In this document: piece by piece, positions 45,603 to 58,320 of the stretch | How positions within the stretch are numbered: position 1 is the first letter of the stretch | How the letters are laid out: the number at the start of each line of letters is the position of its first letter | Assembly: GCA_025677835.1 (NCBI GenBank) | Contig: JAIXMR010000023.1 | Span: forward strand, 186,001 to 250,000 | Direction: 5' to 3' | DNA from: Sporodiniella umbellata | Lineage: Eukaryota > Mucoromycota > Mucoromycetes > Mucorales > Rhizopodaceae | DNA: 64,000 nucleotides | The notes under the pieces: model-generated | Seen by the model: only the letters and a program-made list of their open reading frames with translations | Told to the model about the DNA's origin: nothing | Database searches by the model: none | Translations under genes and position numbers: made by a program

Positions 45603-47869
45603 ATGAAGACTTTTTCTGCAGAAGTGGGTCTTGAACAGCCTCAGGGAGGCCGTGCTCGTCGTTCCAACTTTTCACCCGAAAGCCTCGTCCGTGTGCCTGC
45701 ACCCCATATCCATACGCTTTACGATGTATTGACAGAAAGCGCCAAGAAGTATCCTAATCAAAAAGGATTTGGATTCAGAAAGGTAGAAAAAATGGTCGAA
45801 GAAGAAAAAGAGGTGACCAAGTTTGTCAATGGAGAAGAGGTCAAAGAGAAAAAGACCTGGAAGTTCTTTCAGATGTCCCCCTACTTTTACCTGACCTACA
45901 AAGAGGCCTCTCGATTGACGCATGATGTGGGCGCTGGTTTGCTCCATCTCGGTTTGCGTGAAAGATCCAAGGTGGAAATCTTTTCCCCTACAAAGTAAAA
46001 AAGCGCTCATTATGAAACACTTTGGTTGATTTATTTGTTTTAGTATGTACTGGCTCTTGACTGCTCATGGTTGTTTTACTCAAAATATGACTATTGTTAC
46101 CGCTTACGATACTCTGGGTGAGGCAGGTTTGCTCCACTCCATGAACGAGACAGGCGTAGAAGCCATTTATACCGTGGGTGAGCTTCTCTCTACTGTAACC
46201 AAGGTTGCCAGCCAATGCCCTACTTTAAAACATATCATCTATAGCGGTGAAATCAAACCCGACGCTTTGGAAAAAACGCGCAAGGCGGTCACCCAACGGG
46301 TCATCTCTTTAGACGAGGTGGCACGATTGGGAAGAGAAAACCCCAAGGAAACAAGACAACCCGAACCAGAGGATTTGTGTTGCATCATGTATACTTCTGG
46401 AAGTACCGGAAATCCTAAAGGTGTCATGTTATCTCATAAAAACATTGTTGCCGCAAGTAAGAAAAGAAACTCAATGCATCTATCACCTGAACTCATCTTT
46501 CTTTTCATAAACAGTCGCTGGCTGCAATACCCTCTTAGGTCATCTCGTTACAGACCGTGACTCGATGATGGCTTATCTTCCTTTGGCTCACGTGCTGGAG
46601 TTTGTAGTAGAGAATGTATGTATTTTTTGGGGTGCAACGTAAGTAAAAAGAGTGGGGAAAATTTTTAAAAAAAAACAATAACCCTGTTATTAAAAATGAA
46701 TATTGAATAGTCTTGGCTATGGCTCTGTACGTACTTTGACAGATGCATCTGTGCGTAACTGTAAAGGTGATATTAAAGAATTCAGACCTACTTTGATGAC
46801 AGGTGTGCCTGCTGTGTGGGAATCGATTCGTAAAGGTGTTTTATCTAAACTCTCTTCTGCTTCTCCCAAGGCCCAAAAGCTGTTCTATAAGGCCTATGCT
46901 ACCAAGGCTTGGTTGTTGGAACGCCATCTACCCACAGGATTTATCGATAAAGTAGTGTTCAACAAAATCAAGGATCAAGTCGGAGGAAGACTTCGTTTTG
47001 CTCTTTCTGGCGGGGCCCCTATGTCGATTGAAACACAAAAGTTCCTTTCAGTCACTGTATGTCCTATCTTGGTTGGCTATGGCATGACAGAAAGTAAGTG
47101 TTGACTAACTCACATGCAAATATACTTGAAATTAATTCTTCTATAATAAGGTTGCGGTATGTCCTGTATTATGACGCCTGAGCAGTTTGGCTATGGTCAT
47201 GTGGGATCTCTTGTTCCTTGCTGTGAAATCAAGCTGGTAGATGTGCCTGACGCCAACTACTTCTCAACAAACGAGAAGCCTCAAGGGGAAGTCTGGGTAC
47301 GCGGACCTTCAGTAACCAAAGGCTATTGGAGCCGGGACGATTTGACACAAGAGACCATCACTCAGGACAGTTGGCTTCAGACAGGCGATATTGCTGAATG
47401 GAACGATAACGGTACAATAACCATCATTGATCGTAAAAAGAATTTGGTCAAGACTAGCAACGGCGAATACATTGCCTTAGAAAAGCTGGAATCTATTTAC
47501 AAGAGCTGTCTCTATGTCACTAATATCTGTATTTACGCTGATTCTCTTTACCCCAAACCTGTTGCTCTCGCTGTCGTCTCAGAACCTGTCATCCGTCGCC
47601 TGGCTAAAGAACAAGACGTGACAGAAAACGATTGGGAAAAACTGTGTCAAGACTCCGTGATCAAAAGTGCCATCTTAAAGGCTTTGCTGGCTCAAGCCAA
47701 GGAGGGCGAACTCAAGGGCTCAGAGCTTATCTCTGATGTCTATCTTTGTTCAGAAGAATGGACAACAGAATCCGGTCTGTTGACTGCTGCTCAAAAGATT
47801 AAGCGTACCGATATCACAAAAGCGTACAGACAGCAGCTAGATGACATGAACGCCAAACAAAAATCCTAA
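45603..47869 (+). CDS. Long-chain acyl-CoA synthetase
   Basis: Activates long-chain fatty acids to acyl-CoA with ATP, feeding lipid synthesis or beta-oxidation. Five exons (45603-45994, 46044-46456, 46515-46638, 46711-47093, 47151-47869) give 676 aa, the Faa1/Faa4 size. AMP-binding motif YTSGSTGNPKG, the gate region AYLPLAHVLEF, GYGMTES and the FACS signature (LQTGDIAEWNDNGT then DRKKNLVKTSNGEYIALEKLE) are all present. No signal peptide or PTS1 (it ends in QKS). The N-terminus resembles Faa1/Faa4. Close downstream, the thiolase gene (50035-51491) also serves fatty-acid metabolism, but with an RNA-modification gene in between this is not a clear cluster. Confidence 0.94.
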
Positions 47870-48004
47870 ATCATTCATAAAACCTATTCAACAATAAACA
47901 TTCTAACCCCTCTTTAATACTCTACTTTCATGTGGCTTTGGTCTAATGCAATTGTTTTGATTGGCTGGTTGAGCCAGCAGCCCTTTTTATTTTTTTTCAC
48001 TATT

Positions 48005-48036
<32 letters not shown>

Positions 48037-48063
48037 CATTTTTCTTGTTTGGTCATCGCAATA

Positions 48064-49949
<1,886 letters not shown>

Positions 49950-50034
49950 CGATATATACATTTAGACATAAAAAAAAAAACTTGTTTTAGAGAACAAAAG
50001 CTTTTCTAGGCTTTAAAGATTTTGTTTATTTATT

Positions 50035-50108
50035 CTATACTCTTTCGAGGATAACAGCAACACCCTGTATTGATAAGAAAAAAAAAAATGTTAGCGAGAT
50101 TGAGCACG

Positions 50109-50139
<31 letters not shown>

Positions 50140-50765
50140 CCTGTCCGCCACCGATACAAGCAGAACCAACAGCATACTTGTTTTTAGTACGTTGAAGGGC
50201 ATGAGAAAGATGTGTCAAGATACGAGCACCAGAAGCACCAAGAGGGTGACCTACGGCGATAGCACCACCCGATACATTTGTAATTTCTCTTTCCAATTTG
50301 AGTTCCTTTTCACAAGCAAGGTATTGAGCAGCAAAGGCCTCATTGATTTCAATAAGATCCATTTGTTTCATTTCAAGTTTGGCACGCTTAAGAGCTCCGT
50401 GGATAGCAGGTACAGGACCAATACCCATCAAAGAAGGCTCTACAGCAGAGGCTTGCCAACTAACAACACGTGCCAGGGGGGTTAACCCGTATTTCTCTAC
50501 AGCTTCGCCACTGGCCAAAACCAAAGCGGCAGCACCATCGTTAATACCAGAGGCGTTAGCAGCTGTAACAACACCGTCCTTTTTAAAAACAGGCTTAAGT
50601 CTGGTAAGATTTTCGAGTTGTAAACCATAACGAGGATATTCATCTTCTGAAACAGATTCTACACCCTTACGTCCCTTGATTTCAACAGGAACGATTTCAT
50701 CTTTAAAGACACCACTCTTGGCAGCTAATGAAAAGATGAGTTTATAAAACAGAAAAAGGGGGGAA

Positions 50766-50797
<32 letters not shown>

Positions 50798-51491
50798 CCT
50801 TTTTCGAATCTGTTTTGACTTGAGAGGGCATATTCATCACAAGCTTCACGAGTGATACTATGTTTTTCAGCCAAATTTTCAGCCGTGATACCCATAGGAG
50901 TAGGTTTGGGGTATTGATCAGTAAGGGCGGTCCAAAGGGTATCTTTAAGAGTAGGATCTTGACCGAGTTTGAGACCCCAGCGAGAAGAGCCGGAGAGAGT
51001 GAATGGAGAGAGAGACATGTTTTCTGTACCGCCAGTCAAGACAATCTCACTTTCACCCAACATAATTTCCTGAGCTCCATTCATAACACTTTGAAGACCA
51101 GAACCACACAAACGGTTGACGGTCAACGCGGGCACGGTGACGGGCAGTCCAGCGCGGTGACCGATATGACGGGCCACATAAGCACCAGCTACATCTGTCT
51201 GAAGTACATTACCGAAAATAACAGAGTCTACAGGAACATCAGGAAGTGAGGCCAAAGCAGCCTTCGAAGCTAATCCACCCAACTCGGCAGCTATACATAC
51301 GATTTTAGTAAAGCATGTACATACATCACTATTCGCTTGTTTTCTCTTTTCTTACCTGTAAGATCTTTAAACTTTCCACCAAAGGCGCCAAAAGGGGTTC
51401 TTTTAATAGACAAAGAGTTATTTCACTTTACCCTATTGTGTATAAACCAATACCTCTTTGCTGATACGATAAAAACCTGTCTCAAAGCCAT
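50035..51491 (-). CDS. 3-ketoacyl-CoA thiolase (ACAA2-like, mitochondrial type)
   Basis: Thiolytic cleavage of 3-ketoacyl-CoA in beta-oxidation, or the reverse condensation. Five exons (51491-51454, 51399-51356, 51290-50799, 50724-50141, 50064-50035) encode 395 aa. Key motifs: NRLCGSGLQS with the nucleophilic Cys, NEAFAAQYL, GHPLGASGARI and SACIGGGQG with the second catalytic Cys. The N-terminus MALRQVFIVSAKRTPFG closely resembles animal ACAA2, which keeps an uncleaved mitochondrial signal. The last exon codes GVAVILERV. Acetyl-CoA acetyltransferase is the nearest alternative. Two introns (50798 and 50140) start GTA and run straight into A-tracts of about 20-30 nt. Confidence 0.9.
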
Positions 51492-51922
51492 GATTTCTTT
51501 TCTTGTTGAAAAAGAGGAAAGAAAAAAGAAAAAAGAAAAAGTGAGAGACTCAGTCGGCTATTTAAAATGCATAAAATGAGCGTGTAAAAAAGAATAAGTG
51601 TGGGTGTTTTTTTCAAGTAAACAAGAGTACCTGCATGTGAAATATAGTCATGAAAACAGGTGTTCGGAGTTTCAGTGATAATTTTGACAACTCAAGTAAC
51701 GTTGAACTTTACAGTAAGTATTGAATGGAGTTTTTAAAATATAGCATTTGTTTTATTGTTCCTTCATTGCTTGTTTGCATGCAAAACCGAGCAAAAATCA
51801 AAAGGGGGGAAAGGGTTATATATGTATGTGTAAAAATAAATAGGATATAGAGTGTATATGTACAAGAGAATATATACATGGAATATATATTATCAGAGAG
51901 TGTGAGAGCAAGTCACATCGCG
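51492..51922. other. Intergenic region
   Basis: Purine-rich promoter of the thiolase gene and 3' flank of the next gene. No other element was seen. Confidence 0.5.
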
Positions 51923-52327
51923 TTAATGATCTAATTGAAGCTGAGCTTTCACTTTGGCTTTGTATTTTTCAGCCGCGGATAGTAAAACGGGTGTACGGTT
52001 TAAACGAGCGATAGGAATCAATTCATCGTCACCTTCTTCTTCATCATCGCTTAGAAGACTCATTTTGCTTTTGGAGATAGGAGAAAGTAAAGAGAGAAGA
52101 GGTTCATCGTCATCGTCATCTTCTTCTTCGTATCTTTTTCTGTAAGATCGAATTTCTGTTGTTGAAGGCGAAAGAGGGGGTGTGGTTAAAGGAGGTTCTA
52201 GAGTTTTTGAAAGCCAAAGAGAAGTAGGCCAGTAGGTAGCCGTTGTTAAAGGAGTAGGTCTTCGAGATCGATGCATTGAGCTTTTTCGTTGGTTAAAGCT
52301 GTTGCTATGGTAACTTTCAATGGACAT
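51923..52327 (-). CDS. Hypothetical 134-aa acidic/Ser-rich protein
   Basis: Single-exon frame. The N-terminal third is Ser/Arg/Thr/Pro-rich and basic (HRSRRPTPLTT, PPLTTPPLSPSTTE), which could be phosphorylated. An acidic segment follows (YEEEDDDDDEPLL), then a Ser-rich repeat of it (SLLSDDEEEGDDEL), and a C-terminal helical region (SAAEKYKAKVKAQL). No known domain was recognised. The start at 52327 was chosen because upstream in-frame codons derive from A/T-tract sequence. It is likely a low-complexity regulatory or scaffold protein. Confidence 0.6.
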   Translation of the reverse strand: MSIESYHSNSFNQRKSSMHRSRRPTPLTTATYWPTSLWLSKTLEPPLTTPPLSPSTTEIRSYRKRYEEEDDDDDEPLLSLLSPISKSKMSLLSDDEEEGDDELIPIARLNRTPVLLSAAEKYKAKVKAQLQLDH

Positions 52328-52892
52328 TTGACAGAAGAAAAAAAAAAAAGAGGGGAGGGGTACAGAAAATGATTGCAGTAAATTAAACAAAAAATAAAAT
52401 AAAAAGCTTTCATGTTTTTTATATCTTTTTTTTTTCATTACCCGCACAAAAGGAGAAAAGCGTGTGTATGACGTTGAGAACTTTAGTATTCTAGAACATG
52501 AAACGTTGCAGGGACCACATCTACTGAGTTTGTTTAGACACGAGTTTTATTTTTATTGTTTTTATTTCAATAAGTCAAAAAAAGAAAAATAAGAACATAT
52601 AAAAAATTCAATGACACTAGAACAGCTCTATTTGTTTTTATTGCTTTTAACTTGTATTTTCATTTGAACCAAAGTGGATGCTTACGAAAAGACAGCTTTT
52701 GTCTACTTTCTTTGTCATCCCAAAGTGACACGATCCACGTTTTTTAACGGTTTGAAACCTAGTTGGGGTGGAGTATGAATGATAGAACGTAGGAAATACA
52801 TTTTGCAGAATTAAGATGAGTCAACGTTTAAGCTACTTTAAAAGGAGAGCCAGAAAAGAAAGGAATACGTAGAAACAATAAAGAAATTAGAA
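52328..52892. other. Intergenic region
   Basis: AT-rich, no gene recognised; includes the promoter of the gene ending at 51923 and the 3' flank of the microprotein gene. Confidence 0.5.
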
Positions 52893-53090
52893 TTAAGGAA
52901 GAGGAGAGAGTTGATTTGACTCTTTGGTCAAGGTACCTGCTCCCTTGCAAAAAGAAAAAAGGTTTTTCATTCACCCTGTTTTAGATTACAATTGATAAAT
53001 AATTCTATTTAAAAGGCGAAGGTGTAACCTACCCGCCATATAGACAGAAAAAGCGAGCAATAGGATGACATAAGCTGGAGGTTGAGTCAT
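52893..53090 (-). CDS. 33-aa single-pass membrane microprotein
   Basis: Two exons (53090-53033, 52936-52893), with a GTAGGT donor and a GCAG acceptor, join in frame to 33 residues. The first exon encodes a short Thr/Gln/Pro start and one hydrophobic helix (AYVILLLAFSVYMAG). The second adds a polar tail (TLTKESNQLSPLP) and stop. Size and layout resemble tiny single-pass subunits of membrane complexes, such as those of the ER or mitochondria, but no specific family was recognised. The intron is 96 nt. Confidence 0.5.
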
Positions 53091-53257
53091 GCTCACGTCA
53101 AAATCTAATTAAAAAAGGGACCTTTTCTGTGTTTACAGTCAGATGGAAATTCTTGTAGAAAATAAAGGAGAATTGTTTATATAATAGAGTAGGGGTCGAT
53201 AGAAGATAGTGTGGGTTAATATAAAAAAATGTATATATTTATACGTGTGTGTATATA

Positions 53258-53288
<31 letters not shown>

Positions 53289-53465
53289 AGATGATAGCAA
53301 TGGCAACAATGATAATAGAGAGTATATGGTATAAAGAGCGAATGGGATCAAAAGAGAGCGTGTATCTGTGGAAAGAGTGTAGATAGTATAAAAGACTGGA
53401 AGTTGACTTTTTTTTTTTGTTTTTTTTTTTGTTTTTTTGTTTTTGGTTTGCTTTAGAAAGGCGTC
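53091..53465. other. Intergenic region with (AAT)n repeat
   Basis: Contains an (AAT)n microsatellite at 53262-53288 and interrupted T-tracts near 53409-53444. No gene was seen. Confidence 0.65.
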
Positions 53466-54758
53466 TTAAAACTCCCACTTGTTGAGATTCTCGTCCATAA
53501 AGAAGCTGACCATGCTTTTCACCTTTGTCCCAGTGGGATCTCTTGGCTTCATGTCTTTGATGCGGGCCTGGATTTCGTTGGACATTTTAGACGGCGGTCT
53601 TGAGACTGGTTTTTCTTGCTGTGCTTGCTCAAATCTAATTTTGATCTCGTGCACCTCTGGTGTTTCTGGTCTGGAAAGTGAGGTGGCCGAGTTGGCTGAC
53701 AGTGTAGAGCTCCGGCCTTTGATGGGCGAATATCGCTCACTGTCCTCGGAATGAGTTCCCATAGCATGCGTAGCCGCTGCAACCTCCGCATCATGTTCAT
53801 CCGACAAAGCGCTTGAGCAAGTCGACAGATAGGAGACTGGCTCCAGTTCTTGGGATGTTAATAAAGCCTCTTGGGTTTGGCCTATCTCAAGCTCTCTTTC
53901 TACTTCTTCCCCAGACTCTGGCTCCACTCCTACTGGCTCCATTGCTCCTTTCTCTTCCTTTGACTCTTCTGGTTTAGGTACCTCCTCCTCTTTCTTCTTC
54001 TCAGCTACTTTGACAGGTTTAGGGCTTGACTCTTTCTTCTCTGCCTTTTTCTTGGGTTTTCTCGGACTTTCTGTCCTGGTTGCTGTCTTTTTTACTGGCG
54101 CTTCTAAAGAGGCAGGAGTACTAACTCTACTACCTTTGGGTGCCGCCCTTTTTGGACCGTCTGTCTTTTTTGTCCCACCTTCGGATTTCTCTCGGGATGA
54201 AGAATTCTCTACTTTTTGACGAGGGCCCGATGCCAGTTTCTTTTTAGTGGCTAGAGGACGTGGCTCCTTTTTGTCAACTACGGCTGCTGCTGCTGCTGCT
54301 GATTTTTTCTTTTCCTCTACAATGGCTTGGAATACAACAAGGTCTTGTTCTGCATCGGCTAAAGTACCACTTGCATAGAAATAGCCCACCTTTCTATTTT
54401 TTTTTAAAAAAAAGTTGTAAACAAGTACTTCTTTTTACGAGACGTCAAACTTACTCTGTTACTCTTTCGTTCTTTAACTCTAACCAACTGTCGACCACAT
54501 CTTTTCCTTGTAAAGCAAAAGCGAAAACAGGCAACTCCCTTATTCAATAACACATGGGGTTTAGTATTATTAAAGAAAAAGAAGATCCAAAAAAAAAAAA
54601 AAAACTCACTTTTTAGAGATATCAAAGTGCAAAGTAAGCTCATTGGCTGTTTGTATCGTACAGGCCGTAGTCATTCTTATCCCTCTTTCTTTGGTCTTTT
54701 CTTTTATTTCGTCCTTTAACTTTAAAGGAACGATACCAAATGTCTTTTGTCGCTCCAT
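53466..54758 (-). CDS. Hypothetical 386-aa protein with a charged low-complexity middle
   Basis: Three exons (54758-54610, 54538-54455, 54393-53466) join in frame. The N-terminal 110 residues look globular (RQKTFGIVPLKLKDEIKEKT, TANELTLHFDISKKELPVFA, GKDVVDSWLELKNERVTEKV). Residues about 110-250 are disordered, alternating Lys-rich (KKTATRTESPRKPKKKAEKK) and Glu-rich segments. The C-terminus has conserved-looking sequence ending in VKSMVSFFMDENLNKWEF. No named domain was recognised. Ser-Pro sites suggest phosphorylation. It could be a microtubule- or chromatin-associated protein, but this is not supported by a motif. Confidence 0.7.
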
Positions 54759-55645
54759 TTAAATTTATATTGAAATAAGGCTTTGGGTTATAAAAGAAAA
54801 AGAAAAAGAAAAAAGTGTAAACAAAAGCGAAAGAAAAAGAAAAATATTATTAAGAAAAGAACGGCAATAAAATATATAAAATAATATTAATCTGGGAATT
54901 TTTTTTTTTTTTTCGTTGTTGTTTTTTTATTTGTTCAGCACTGTTTTATTTTTATGTTCTATTTGATCCGAAAGCTTAAAAGAGATAAAGAAAAACCGTC
55001 TATTTTTGACTTTAGCTCCCCTTTGCTCAGTAATTATAAGAAAAAAAAAACTTTTGTTTTTGGACATATTGGAAAAGGCATACGTAAGTAGTAGTCTGTT
55101 TTGTTTTGTTTTGGCGGAGATACCTTGTTTTCATATGCAGAACTTTGAGGACATTCCAAGAGTGAAGGAAGGGAGGTCAATAGCAGCGTATGTGGTGCTC
55201 CTTTTCTAAAAGATGCTCAGACACTTTCTGCTTCTTATAATAGACAGATTCTTTGTTTGCTTATTTCATTACTGCTGCGAATCAAACAACCACACACACG
55301 TACATATATCTATATATGTAGACACAAACATAGATAGCATAGCGCTTCCACTCTCAAATAGAACGTTTTTGAAATTAGTAGTACATTTTTGAAAATAAAT
55401 TGGAAGTTTCACCCAGTTGCATTAAAGTAAAATTTGAATTTAATTTGGAACGCCATTTATGCTTCAGTTGGAACACACTGTGAACTAGAAACTGATCGTT
55501 TATTTTTGTCCTCATTTGCTTTAATAGTTTTTTTTTTTAAAAAAAAAAAACGCTCCTGACAACATTACAAAGAAAGACGGAGCTTAAGTTATGGATTTTA
55601 AAGTTGAAGGCAATCTCTGTGATCCAAATAAACCGATAGATTTCA

Positions 55646-55676
<31 letters not shown>

Positions 55677-57422
55677 GAGAATAACAGTGCAGAAACAGTA
55701 ATAAAATATGCTGGCTCAAAATTCTCAGCTGTTTGCTGACAGTAGTAAGGACCAAGCTAAAAAGTTTAAAAAACTTTCCATTTCAAAGCCGTAATCTACC
55801 CGCTATTTCGTGCAAAACAGGAAACCAAAAGTCCTTTATTACGCCACTTGAGATTTGAAATTGACATAAAAAACCGCCTGTATCTGGTCAGTGTTCTGCT
55901 TAAATTAACGTATGGCTTTAACAGCGGAGGTACTGCTAGATAACATGATTCGAACGCAAATAATAATTGAATGCATTACCTTGATCACTCATTATTTTAT
56001 GAACTGTAATTGCTCCTTTATATTGAAGCATGTTTACTACACATAAGGAGCTAATACACAGCTTTTGATTTTATAATAATCAAAGGCGACCATATCCAAT
56101 GATGCTGTTCGCTCTCAGTAGACATGGCATTTTTTTTCTTGCTTTCTATACTTGATTGTAAATGAGTTATTGAAGTTGAATCAATGCGGCTATAGCTGCG
56201 AGGGCAACTGAGAAGCCGTATGTGCTTCGAGGAAGGTAAAACGAACATACCTTCATCAGTAAACAAACTAAGGAAACAACCAATTATATTCTGTAAATAT
56301 CATAATCTAAGCCTGCTCTTAGCAATTTGCCCTTTGTAATACTTTGCTTATAACTCTACCCTGCTCAATAACTACATAAATGACAGACTTATTGGCCTCT
56401 TTTCCTATCGTGCGATTGATTGTATGTTATACAACTCTATCGTCTCTGGGACTGCAACTCCTGTACTTTTGAGGCTGGATAGTAATTTTCGGGTGGCTAT
56501 AGTTCAAAATCTGTGCTGCGGGGTAGGTTGCAGTGATATCGAATAAAAGTAAAAGTTGCTTTCCGTCACTGTCTTTGTCCTAAAATTTTATGTCCAATTG
56601 AGAAGCCATGTAAAAATTTATAGTTGCTTAACCGTTGGTCTGAACTTGAAGACCTATGATTCGTTTTGGGATTGTAGTTCTGAAGCTGCGTTTTAGTTCA
56701 AAGATGCTTTACCATTTGGAGATGAATATAGTTGTGCTGCTTCAGCCGGTTTTAAAACTATTACGAAATTTGTGTCCAATGCCCAGGTTTGCAAAGTTGA
56801 GCGTCTTTTTTTGTTCTTCTACAAAAAAGTCAGCTGGTCTTTTTTATTATTGGATAAATCAAGTTTAGAATTAGCTTTGGTTTAAATGGTTGAACCTTAC
56901 AACTTGCTTTCAAGAAACGTTCCATTAAAGAGTGGAGGCACTGTATGAAATAATATTTAGCTCATTTTGCCTCAAGCAACATGATGTAAACAAGTCCATG
57001 TTTTTTAAAAAAAAAAAAAACATGTATAGGCTTTATCTCAACATTTCGTTAGCTGTCTCTTTCCCTGTTTGATTCTTTTTAAATGGTATTTAAAGCCTCC
57101 TCCAGTCGACATTGTTCTACATACAAATCTGTATTTAAATGAATTCTCTATCATCGAACATAGGGGCTTTTTACAAATACAGCTCTCTCTCTCTCTCTTT
57201 GCCTGTGTGTAGTTGTAGATTGTAACCAAGAACTCTTCTTTATTAATCTTTATTCTTTTGTTTTGCAACTCCTCAATTTAACTAATGACCCTGTCTATCC
57301 AAATATTACCAAAATCAATAAAAAGAAAATGAAGGCGTGAGACATGATCAAAAAAAAAGAAAGAAATTCTATAGAAGCACGCTCAGTTAACTGATAACAA
57401 TAAACTATACGTTGTTTACTCA
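54759..57422. other. Long intergenic region
   Basis: About 2.7 kb. A possible exon starts at 54954 (MFYLIRKLKRDKEK, then TFVFGHIGKG) with a GTAAGT donor at 55084, but no downstream acceptor gives a convincing continuation. T/A palindromes lie at 55529-55550 and 57001-57020. Between 56440 and 56800 there are loosely similar stretches (TAGTTC..GCTGC) that could be an old decayed repeat. No tRNA or conserved gene was recognised. Confidence 0.45.
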
Positions 57423-58058
57423 CTATTTCTTCTTGGAGACACCAACGGTACGTCCGCGACGACCAGTGGTCTTGGTGTGTTGACCACGGACACGAATACC
57501 CCAGTAGTGACGGAGACCACGGTGAGCACGGATCTTCTTTAAGCGTTCAAGATCTTCACGGAACTTGGTGTCAAGAACGTTAGAGATGACTTGGCTGGAC
57601 TTGCCATCAACAATATCCTTTTGTCTGTTGAGGAACCAGTTGGGGATCTTGTATTGGGCAGGGTTTTGGAGAATGGTGACAATACGTTCCAATTCTTCGC
57701 TGGAAAGCTCACCAGCTCTCTTGGTAAGATCGACATCGGCCTTCTTACAAGCAATGTTGGCAAAACGACGACCGACACCCTTAACAGAAGTCAAGGCAAT
57801 TTGGACCTTGACACGACCGTCAATGTTGGTGTTCAAAAGACGAATAATGTGTTGGAACTATAAGTATATACAATTTTGTCATTAAATCAATGATGTCCAT
57901 TTTCCATATTTTTTTTCTCATTCTCAATTGCTTTCTCCCACTCTCTTTTTATTTTCCATAAATACGTACGTTATTTCTTTCAGGGACGACGAGAGACTAT
58001 CAGTAGATAATATTGTGTTAGATATACATTCATCCGTCCATTCATCCATCCTTACCAT
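57423..58058 (-). CDS. RPS18: 40S ribosomal protein S18 (uS13)
   Basis: Small-subunit head protein of the cytosolic ribosome. Three exons: 58058-58056 (the ATG alone), 57996-57970 (SLVVPERNN) and 57857-57423, giving 154 aa. The sequence ([53 protein letters not shown]) is the highly conserved uS13 family. The start codon is separated from the second codon by an intron with donor GTAAGG and acceptor GATAG; the MS-LVVPE junction matches the expected N-terminus. Codon use is biased, as expected of a highly expressed gene. Confidence 0.95.
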
Positions 58059-58320
58059 AGTCTATAAAGATTGCAACAAAAAGGAAGGAACTTTTTTTGT
58101 CTGCTCGAACAGGTGGACACTTCTTCGATTTCCTCCACACACACACTCTTTCCCTCCACCATCCCTTTTTAGCCCTCCTCTGTTCCCCCACAGCAAATAT
58201 ACACTCCGATGTAATCCGGTCCGGATAACTGAGATTATATATAAAGAAAAGATGATAGACTAAAAAATGCAGCTTTATTATGAGAGGGGTGATGATGTTA
58301 ATGATGATAAGAGACTTCTA

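Noticed and set aside
55006..55209. Small spliced gene starting at 54954
   Set aside because: The GTAAGT donor is good, but the best acceptor (after TATGCAG) gives an immediate stop and the alternative sits in an odd position; left as unresolved in the intergenic entry.
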